NCBI GenBank assembly: GCA_027604185.1
Contig: JADGKB010000060.1
Span: 21,703 to 85,702, forward strand
Reading direction: 5' to 3'
DNA: 64,000 bases
DNA from: Boothiomyces macroporosus
Taxonomy: Eukaryota > Chytridiomycota > Chytridiomycetes > Rhizophydiales > Terramycetaceae
Shown: piece by piece, positions 56,204 through 64,000 of the stretch
Position numbering within the stretch: position 1 is the first letter of the stretch
How the letters are laid out: every line of letters starts with the position of its first letter
The notes under the pieces: generated by a model
Told to the model about the DNA's origin: nothing
Database searches by the model: none
Seen by the model: only the letters and a program-made list of their open reading frames with translations
Translations under genes and position numbers: made by a program

Positions 56204-56569
56204 ATGTTAGGACCAAGAATCTGTGGAAGGTTCGAATTAAAAACTGTACTCTTGGTAGTGATCGCACTTGGAGTTATCATTTCCATATATGGGATAATTA
56301 CAGGCGGACTTGCTGCAGGACTGATTTCCCTGTTAGTGGACTTGTACGGAATCTACGGGATTTGGTATGAACTCGCTCTTCATGTAAAGATATTCGGAAT
56401 CATCAAGCTTATTGCTTTCATTATTGTGAACGTGCTTGATATCATCTCTTTCCGAAATGGAGTTGCCATGAATGTGCTCATCTTTTTGGTGGTAAATGAC
56501 ATTCTTGATTTGTTGCTATTGTATGGAATCTGGCTGTTTTACAGGCATGTCAGCGGAAGATTTTTTTAA
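56204..56569 (+). CDS. Tetraspan membrane protein, family copy 4
   Basis: 121 residues from ATG 56204 (MLGPRICGRFELKTVLLVVI), chosen because it aligns with the MSGPKILGQLDLKTVLLVVI start of copy 3; an in-frame ATG at 56150 would add 18 residues. Shares LYGIYGIWYELALHVKIFGI with copy 3 unchanged. Near-identical DNA over about 56310-56420 shows a recent duplication or gene conversion. Confidence 0.8.
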   Translation: MLGPRICGRFELKTVLLVVIALGVIISIYGIITGGLAAGLISLLVDLYGIYGIWYELALHVKIFGIIKLIAFIIVNVLDIISFRNGVAMNVLIFLVVNDILDLLLLYGIWLFYRHVSGRFF

Positions 56570-57390
56570 ATAAACGCTATTTTAAAATTGAGTTTTCTAC
56601 AGTAAGGCTACTACATTGCTTTAATTGCAAAAGTTGCCGACATGCTTAAACTGAGAATGAGCCCAGATTTCATTCCTAATATGTTATTGATAGGCTAAAT
56701 TATAATTTAATTTGATGTCGGTTAAACATTTCAAATTGCCGGTTGGTCCAAATTTGGCTGCCAACTATTATTGGCAAAGTTCCATAATTGTTTTTTGTAT
56801 CCGCTAATCATTTTTAAGTTTATATGGGATGATCTTTACCGTATACCAATGAATATGAATCCTAAGCTAAACAATTGTGACCATTCCAATTCTAAAAACA
56901 GTACATGCCGCATGACAGTCCGGCACTCAATGGAAGCCCCAGAGGCATGAAATGGCGCAAAAGGACTTTTTTTTTCATTGTCACAGCTGCCAAAAGCTCC
57001 CCAAATTAAAAAGGATGGACAAAAGACTGGCAAAAAATACATTTTCTTTTCTGCAAACAGTTTCTTACACAATGTGATACCATTTCACTGATGCTTGTCG
57101 GCCCGAGCGTTAACCTATTTTGGAGTTAGCGGGATTTAAAAACCGCTTTGTCATTTCCGCGCTCGTGTAATAAGCGGGAAAGGCAATTTTAAGAAAACTC
57201 GACGGATATTAATGACTTTGACTATCGCTTCTGCATGTGTGTACTTTTGAACAAACACTTTCTAGTCCACCTGCTCCCAATTATATTGAGCATTTTTTCA
57301 TGTACAAAATTGAACTCTTAATTTCACATTTTTTCTATTTCGAGTTACCACTTTTTTAGTAGATTTCCGAAGAATTATCGGATTAACTCG
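56570..57390. other. Gene-free 0.8-kb stretch before velvet gene B
   Basis: No supported coding region. The 78-codon minus ORF at 56836-57072 is Phe/Cys-rich without family features. Near 57170 lies GCGCTCGTGTAATAAGCGGG, within a slightly GC-richer stretch. Confidence 0.45.
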
Positions 57391-57960
57391 ATGGAATATC
57401 AATTTCGAATAAGACAACAGCCTGAATACGGTAGGGAAGCTGGACTTACTAAACCGTACGTTAAAAGCCATATGTACACTTTGCTTAATGTAGAAACCCG
57501 ATGCTAGTGCTGGAACTATGCTTCAATACCCGGAAATCCAGGGAACAGGTAGATATTTCTTATGCAGTTGGAAGCTCTGAGTTTCGTGTGTAATATCGTC
57601 TTGGTGGGCGAGGAAGAAGAAATTACCCAAACATTGATAGGGAGCGTACGAGCACATAAAAAGTACAGAGAGAACCTATTTGGCAATACTACAGTACATG
57701 GATACGTCTTTAAAGACCCTGAAGACGGCTTACCAAAGATATTCTTTATCTTTAACAACCTATTTATAAACACGCCTGGAAACTACAAGTTTTGGTGTCA
57801 GCTAGTCGATTTCAGCAGCTCTGAAATCAAGCTGCAGACCCTAGAAACAGATATTTTCAAGATTCACAAGTTGTATGAATACGTGAAAGGTGATACCAAC
57901 AACATGCTAGCCAAGAGTTTCAAGTCTCAAATGAAAAATCGAAACAAGAGAAGTTGGTAA
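57391..57960 (+). CDS. Velvet-domain protein B
   Basis: 176 residues after removing 57474-57493 (20 nt) and 57549-57567 (19 nt). Velvet motifs: YQFRIRQQPEYGREAG (consensus RQQPxRARxCG), NPMLVLELCFNTR (consensus DPPPIVxLxVF), LEALSFVCNIVLV, LFGNTTVHGYVFKDPEDGLP, KIFFIFNNLFINTPGNYKFW (consensus FFVFxDLSVRxxGxYRL), then ETDIFKIHKLY and a basic end KNRNKRSW (possible NLS). Domain-only, like protein A. Proposed role: developmental transcription regulator, by family. Confidence 0.85.
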
Positions 57961-58165
57961 ATAATAATATAATCTATTTTTGAAGTATTACCCGGATATC
58001 TTGTTTGCCAAGCCACTACAACAAAAAACTTTGCCTTGAGAACTCTTATGGATTTCTCAAGTTCAAGATAAAGATGGGCCCCAGGTGTAAAGTAGGCGGA
58101 ATTTGTTTCGCAGCTTTAAATTCATTGAATGAAACGGGTCAAACCTTTTTTATTGCAAAATATTT

Positions 58166-58789
58166 TCACTCTGGGAACGCTTCAAAAGGGTTGTAACAAT
58201 CTGCAAAGTTGAACGAGTCTGTTATCAAGCATACTTTAAAGTAAACCCACACGATGTCCGATACTCTATCCAAATAGCTCTGAATATGAGCTTGCATATT
58301 TCTATCCCCGTTGATCAAAATCTTTTTCGATGAGGAAATTGATTCAAACACTCTGCCTTGCATCCAATTTTCAGGCTCTAACGACAGATAGTCTTGAATA
58401 ATATTTATAGATAGATTGTCTGGATATACCTGCAGAGCGTAGTTGATGATACTTGTGTTCATATCAAGTAAATTTGTTTCCGTGTCCATACGTATTTGCA
58501 AAACTATCTTTGCATCAGAGATATTTTAACAGTGTTATAGGCACGGTATACAACGCGTCCTTGAATTCCACCACCATAAGTGTGCTTTACTAGCTTCAAT
58601 TGTGGACCAGCTTTTAATTTCAAATCATCTTTGGTGTAATCTTGATGTATTTTGAATTCAATTGGTTCTGGAAACAAAAAGGATTTTATCAGCTCACATC
58701 TGTCGATAAATGAGACTGCGATTCAAAGCGAACTGTCTGACACGCTCGATGTTCGAGTATCCACTCTGATATAAAGTAATGCAATACAT
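58166..58789 (-). CDS. Unknown protein, two probable introns
   Basis: About 190 residues if two introns are removed: a 23-nt one (about 58519-58541, CTGAT branch core, joining RAYNT to IVLQIRMDTE) and a longer 28-nt one (about 58709-58736, joining YSNIE to LSFIDRCELI). Contains FPEPIEFKIHQDYTKDDLKL, HTYGGGIQGRVVYRAYNT and IQDYLSLEPENW. No family recognised. The first splice is the weakest part; the second exon (about 58542-58708) and last exon are solid open frames. Confidence 0.5.
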
Positions 58790-58837
58790 GTTGAAATTAT
58801 TGTTTGCTCACTTTTTTCTTTTCAAAAAAAGCAAAAA

Positions 58838-59804
58838 ATGATTAGACATGTGTTGTTTCAAAAAGACAGCTTACCGCTGCTATCGACAATGGATCATGAA
58901 AAGAATCCGCACTTGCAGGAATATATAAATATGGAAAAGCAACTCCTGCAAAAAGTAAAGTCTTCAATCACTGTGAAATCAGAGTACAATTTCCATATTT
59001 TCAAGATATCTGGTACTGTTGAGCTAACAAGGCTTTACAATCTTGGCGCTGACTGATCACTCGTATCCGCAGTCGCTAGCGTTTGATTTCCTACAGCAGA
59101 TATACAATGTATATTTCGTTAATGTTAGGAATATGCATCTTCAGGGATCAAAATCACTTCAAGACCATATTGCCTAATGAAACTAGAACCTACCATTCAA
59201 TCTCTTAAACAAAAGTACAATCAACCAAAGAAATACACTGCACACGAAATTAATATCCCCAAAATGGAATTGTACGAATTGATCCCTCAAAAGAAATTGA
59301 TTATACCAAAGATGCCAGCAAACTGGTCAACGAGATTGCTCTTCCTCTTGTGCTTATTACTGTTTTATATTGACTTCACATTATGTTTAAATCTGGCGAT
59401 TGCAGCTTACAGAATTATTAGATACAACCAGCACAAGCTTCCAGGATTTCAAATTATACTAGAAAACCCATTAATTTTCATGCTTGGGATACTGTCTCCA
59501 TTCTACATTTACCTGGTAATTATATCTAACCCAGGCGATAATCTATGTCCAAAAAAAGATACTAAGCAAGAATTTGAAATTGGTGAATATGATGCATAAT
59601 AATCTCGTGATACTGCAGATACTGATTGTTTTGTTGGTGCCTAAACCAGGTTATCACAGGGAAAATGAAGGAACCGCTTTAATGCGACTTGCTAGTTTAT
59701 TTGATTCCTTCTCTATTCCATTACCGCTCCTGGTATTCAAATTCATCCATGTGCAGTATGTACTCTGGAACAATACTCTAAAAAAGACAATAAAGACTAA
59801 TTAG
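58838..59804 (+). CDS. SEC22A/C-like longin with four TM segments
   Basis: 302 residues after removing 59013-59031, 59109-59128 and 59516-59534. Longin domain: MIRHVLFQKDSLPLLSTMDH, ALTDHSYPQSLAFDFLQQIY, SRPYCLMKLEPTIQSLKQKY, followed by TAHEINIPKM. Then four hydrophobic segments replace the SNARE motif plus single TM of yeast Sec22. This is the plan of animal SEC22A/SEC22C, not SEC22B. Likely in ER-Golgi membranes. The third intron is decisive: without it the protein appears to end after two TM segments. Confidence 0.8.
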
Positions 59805-59950
59805 CATAGTCTGCTTTACAATTTTCTGTATATGGTTTAAAAGAGCGAGCTTCCAAGCAGCACTCATTAAAGACTGCATTATGTATTGCGAATCCATGGA
59901 TCATGCGGAAAAACTACTTTCGCGTCATTGTTTTAAAATTATCTTTTGAC

Positions 59951-61512
59951 ATGAGTGGAAAGGTTGCGATTGCTGTTGCTAGAGGGGACGGAATAGGTAA
60001 TCGATATTGACAAAGGCCCTGAAATTATGAATGCAACTCTTAAAATCTTGCAAGCTGCCAGAGTTCCTATTGAACCTAAATTCGTCGATATGGGCAAAGA
60101 GTTTTATCTCAAAGTAATATAATCTAATGCAGGGTTACTCTACAGGTATGACTCCAGAAGCCAAAGAAACTGTCGAATCTACACGTATTTTGTTCAAAGG
60201 GCCTATGGAAACGTAATATATACTAATATAGACCTAAAGGATCAGGCGTGAAATCAATCAATGTTACAGCTAGAAAAGTATGGTCTACATTTGCAAACAA
60301 AAGAGTCTTTCAAACTCTTCCAGGTGTAGAAACAGTCTTTTCCATGGCCAATATTCCAATCGATTTGACTCTGTTCAGAGAAAACATTGAAGATACCTAT
60401 GGTGGTATTGAACATTTCCAATCCCATGATGTAGCGCAATGCAGGAGACTGATTACGCGGACAGGAAGCGAGCAAGTCCATCGGGCTGCATTTAATTTTG
60501 CAGTCAAGGTAACATGCACTAATATAGAACAATCACAAGCGTGTAACTTGCTGCCACAAAGCAAACATCATGAAGCTAACTGACGGATTGTTTTTAGAAA
60601 CATTTTATGCAGTCGCGAAAGAGTATCCACAAATCAAAGCCGACGATATTATAGTTGACGATTTAGCAATGAAACTAGTATCTAGACCAGACTTGTTTGA
60701 TGTTATTGTTCTTCCAAATTTGCAAGGAGATATCATGTCTGATTTATGTGCTGGGTTGGTTGGTGGATTAGGAATGGCACCATCGGCCAATATTGGAGAT
60801 GATATTTGTATATTTGAAGCTGTACACGGAACAGCACCCGATATTGCTGGAAAAGGTGTCGCAAACCCAACTGCATTACTTTTATCTTCCTTGATGATGC
60901 TTCGTCATTTGGGTTTCCATGAAAAGTCTGAATATATCTTTACTGGATTAAAGAACGCACTCATGGCTGGCATTCGTACGGGAGATGTAAATACCACTAA
61001 TTTAGCTATCTCAAAAAGCAAAGTTGAAGCCGGTTTCAACAGACGGATTTGCAGACGGAATCATTAAAAACTTGCCACCACAAGCAACACAAGAGCTGTT
61101 TAATTTCAAGTTGGATTTCAAACCAAAGAATGCAACTAAACCATTGCAAAACGAAATGATGGTTTCCCCAGCTCCAAAGTCAAAGAAATCTGTTGGCATG
61201 GATATCTTTATCGACACTGACTTGCTCCCAAAAGCACTGGCTTCTGTCCTAGAACCATTTGCAAAACAATCTGGCTTGGATCTAGTTATGATTTCAAACA
61301 GAGGTACTCAAGTATGGCCGACCGGTTCCGTCTTTACCCAAGTTGTAAACCATTACAGATGCAGATTCCAAAGTAAAGAAGAAAAGCAAATTGAAGAATC
61401 TGTTTTATTGGATCTTTCTAGCCAGATTGCTAAAAAACTTCGTGTATGTTCTTTGGAAATGTTGCCTGTAATCGATGGATTGAAAAAGTTTAGTTTGGCT
61501 CAAGGACAATAA
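59951..61512 (+). CDS. Isocitrate dehydrogenase, bacterial Thermus/Rickettsia type
   Basis: 488 residues after five 19-nt introns: 59997-60015, 60114-60132, 60213-60231, 60509-60527, 60987-61005. Catalytic motifs: RGDGIGPEIM, KGPMETPKGSGVKSINVTAR, LFRENIEDTYGGIEH, TCCHKANIMKLTDGLF, LQGDIMSDL, SANIGDDICIFEAVHGTAPD, NPTALLLSSLMMLRHLG. After about residue 335 comes the C-terminal extension found in Thermus and Rickettsia enzymes: VGMDIFIDTDLLPKAL, MISNRGTQVWP, NHYRCRFQS. No mitochondrial presequence (starts MSGKVAIAVA). Differs from usual fungal NAD- and NADP-IDH; cofactor not deducible by eye. The stop overlaps AATAAA. Confidence 0.92.
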
Positions 61513-61593
61513 AATTGCTTAAAGTTCAACTCGAGTCCCTACAAACTCTAGCATTCCACACAGCTCGCGTACCGGTTAAATGAAGCTTTATTA

Positions 61594-62973
61594 TCAAAAG
61601 TAGCATGGGTTTGCGCCTGCAGGTATATAAAGATCTATGTGTTTCGTTTGATATTTCCCGCGAATATTACATGTATACGAATAGTTGAAATCTATAAGCG
61701 CCAGATTATCTGAGAAAATGGTCAATGGAACTACCCTTGACTTGTAGACATTCTGTAATTTAGAAAGTTGGTCAGTGTACAACACTTGACACCCATTGGG
61801 ATAAAAATCTACATCGTGCACTTCATCTTGACCGAAAATGTTTACCTTGATCTTTTCATCAGGAGTAATGATTCCAACAAAAACCATGTCATGATTATAG
61901 TCGTAAAACATATCAGGGGGGTCAGAACATATTTTTACGTACAGCGGATTGGTTTTGTCATACATTGCTAACATACCATCATCGCGTACTTTAATGGACA
62001 ACAAATTATTGATTTGTTCAAAATAACCAATCTTCAATTCAACCCTTTGTTTACCAATGGCGGTCAAATACTTTTTCCCTGTGCAGCCTTCTGAAGTGAT
62101 CAGTCTGACAAACGCAGAGTCGATTGGTGCTTGATGTTGATTACAATTCAAGATAAAATCCGGCCCAAACCAATATTCACCCTCTTTTAGCGAGTGTAGG
62201 TCTACTTTGAACACTTGAGCCATCAAACCAGGATTTTCCCTATGAAAATCTACGACTTTGGTTTTCCACTCTGAAAATCCTTCAAGGGACTTTGATTTTT
62301 GGACTTCAAATTTGGCAATCAGGTCTGGACATACAGACAAGGAAGGCTTTGTTGAAATGTGGTTATCTGAATAGTCAGATTCAAGTTTTTTTACATCAAT
62401 GCTTGGTGCGATAGAAGTGAAGTTGAATTCAGGGACTTTCGCTTTGGGATTGGATGTAATTGTATTACAGGTAGCTTCTGAGTCTGTGGGTTTAGTCATT
62501 GCACACTCCGGCAGTTTGTTTGTCAAATCATCTTCTATTAATTCACAAAAAATAAGTTGGCCATTTGAGCTTGACTGCTGAACACTGCCATCATTCTCTG
62601 GTGATTTACCACAACTAAATTCGTCTAATTCTTCAATAACTTGATCATTCAGAGGACAGACAGAGGATATGGAGCCAGCAATAGATTCATCACCTTCCAT
62701 TACAGAACTCTTACAGGTTGTATGGTACCTTTCAGTAAAGTCTTGCGTCACAGAAAAGTCTGGTGTTAATAATATTTACCTTCGTAAAAAGAGTCGCCAT
62801 TTGCGTTTCTAAAAAATTCACCACTAAATTTTTCAGTATAATATGGGTGCTGAACAAACTTCTCTCCATCTGCAAATTCATTGATAATATTCCATTCATC
62901 ATTCAAACTGCCTTCTACTCTTGCAGGCATGGATTGAAAACCTTTAAATTAAATATTCACTACCTTGGTTCAT
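61594..62973 (-). CDS. Unknown 445-residue protein
   Basis: Introns 62760-62779 (20 nt) and 62942-62963 (22 nt); frame exact. N-terminal 170 residues acidic and S/T-rich, probably disordered; C-terminal 220 residues look folded and beta-rich: EYWFGPDFILNCNQHQAPID, GKQRVELKIGYFEQINNLLS, IITPDEKIKVNIFGQDEVHD, NLALIDFNYSYTCNIRG. I recognise no family. The start MNQGFQSMPARVEGS is the first in-frame ATG; exon 1 is ten bases. Confidence 0.65.
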
Positions 62974-63740
62974 AGAAATACCTACACGGTTGGAATTGTT
63001 TGAGATAATTTAAAATGGAGTTGGTGCTTTTGATTTTTCAGCCCTTGTACCACCACCTGCTGTTTTGGGAACGGCACGTTGAACACAAAAAAACTAAAAT
63101 GCGAAAATAGGTGTAACTTTAATACGTAGGTGCCACACACAAAAAAGACGTCGCAATAAGAGAAACAATCTACAGGTTCATCTTTTGAACCTTGATTTGA
63201 AAAGAACCACATTGTTACCAGTTCTATGTGTTTGTGGCGCAGCTAGATATATACCAAATTTCTGATAGGGGCAGTTTAGAAAATACTGAAATTGAAGCAA
63301 TTGGCACTTCCGTAATATACCTACTCAGAGCTTCAATTTCAATACCAGTGAATCCAGGATCCCTTGAATATTATTATTAGTAAATACTCAACAGCAAAAG
63401 GGATTAATCAACTAGAATTAATAAATGGAAATAATTATTTATTGGACAAACTGTGTATTATAAAACCAATATCAATTCTTCTATACTCCTGAGTAAGCAA
63501 ACCATTTATTGAATATCAGAAATGCAATGGTATCACCTGTTTTGAACAACTCTAGAAAATTGGTATGCAGTACATATTATCGACGGTAGCAATGGAAACA
63601 AATATATCAAATATTCCAATGTGTGTTATTACGAGCATAAATGTGAGAGCAGCCAGATCTTTGACCGCGTTGAGTTGAACACATATCTGATGATGTTAAG
63701 CAACAAAAATAAATACCAGTACTAAAAGCACAATCTTTAG
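62974..63740. other. Intergenic region with no resolved gene
   Basis: AT-rich. The minus ORF at 62982-63212 (MWFFSNQGSKDEP...) has aromatic-rich composition without family resemblance. Plus-strand coding upstream of the ABC fragment (63550-63740) could not be assembled, because no splice set restores the expected transporter helices. Confidence 0.35.
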
Positions 63741-64000
63741 CTCTTTGGTCGCTTTAGCATTGACTCAATCAGAAACATGTTCTGCTCAGCTTATAGCTTT
63801 AATTGGATCTATAGCTCAAAACAAATCACAGGTAATATTTGCTTATTCTAGATGAATTCTTTTGAAAGGGTTTTGGAATATTGTGAAGAGATTGATCAGG
63901 AACCAGCAAAGACACTAGATACTGATCCAAAAGAGTGGCCCATTCAAGGTGAAATACAGATTGCTGATTTAACAATGGCATATCACAGCAAACCTGAAGT
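63741..64000 (+). CDS. ABC-C (MRP/Ycf1-type) transporter fragment
   Basis: Runs off the right edge. Exon from about 63741 (VALALTQSETCSAQLIALIG, end of a TM helix), a 20-nt intron at 63832-63851, then MNSFERVLEYCEEIDQEPAK and EWPIQGEIQIADLTMAY, which is the typical ABCC linker into nucleotide-binding domain 2. The upstream transmembrane exons are not recognisable within 300 bp, so either unusual introns or a 5' truncation is present. Confidence 0.6.

Noticed and set aside
56836..57072. 78-codon minus-strand ORF
   Set aside because: Composition of AT-rich non-coding DNA; no homology or promoter.

Overview
This is a compact, AT-rich nuclear segment of a fungus, most likely a zoosporic or other early-diverging lineage. 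The fungal signals are two velvet-domain genes (a family known only from fungi), a Ca-binding neutral trehalase and a fungal HIS7 fusion. An MRL/RIAM-like RA-PH gene and a SEC22A/C-type gene, unusual for Dikarya, point to an early branch. The species cannot be named from sequence alone. Nearly every spliced gene is cut by ultra-short introns of 19-23 nt (GT/GC...CTAAY/CTGAY-like branch site...AG). I resolved about 60, and removing them restores one frame of family-typical length in almost every spliced gene. Three longer introns (NTH1 twice, RAD50 once) are head-to-tail chains of 2, 3 and 6 intron-sized units. In at least ten genes the stop codon lies inside an AATAAA polyadenylation signal, as expected of a compacted genome. 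Layout: (1) 1-13.3 kb, minus: MDN1 (midasin), C-terminus cut by the window edge. (2) 13.8-20.4 kb: NTH1 trehalase, UBP8/USP22 (SAGA deubiquitinase), ELP3 (Elongator). (3) 20.4-24.6 kb: gene-poor stretch, velvet gene A, an interrupted unknown ORF, LSM3, a secreted CAP/PR-1 protein and a small protein. (4) 24.8-29.2 kb: ankyrin-repeat protein, 7TM protein with a SGDLPD-repeat tail, secreted PPLVT-repeat protein. (5) 29.2-33.5 kb: EF2 divergent from DPH1; DPH5 lies at 44.2 kb, so EF2 and two enzymes of its diphthamide modification share the window. (6) 33.5-38.6 kb: two tiny MG-starting paralogues below usual ORF cut-offs, BET2, an endonuclease/exonuclease/phosphatase-family enzyme, a GDSL hydrolase and a small Cys-tailed protein. 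(7) 38.7-45.1 kb: RAD50, a 7TM protein, DPH5. (8) 45.2-52.1 kb: a cluster sharing a [LI]T[KP]GSLL motif and, in two members, a C-terminal CKTCGC...CANCxHxH zinc-like domain. One member is the MRL/RIAM-like protein; a KIX-domain gene and an SLC35F-like transporter sit among them. (9) 52.2-57.9 kb: HIS7, four tandem tetraspan paralogues, velvet gene B. (10) 58-64 kb: an unknown gene, SEC22A/C-like longin, a bacterial-type (Thermus/Rickettsia-like) isocitrate dehydrogenase carrying five host introns, an unknown gene, and the start of an ABC-C transporter fragment. The housekeeping genes cover ribosome assembly and translation (MDN1, EF2, DPH1, DPH5, ELP3), RNA and chromatin (LSM3, UBP8, RAD50), trafficking (BET2, SEC22-like) and metabolism (NTH1, HIS7, IDH). 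They are interleaved with lineage-specific secreted, membrane and short proteins.
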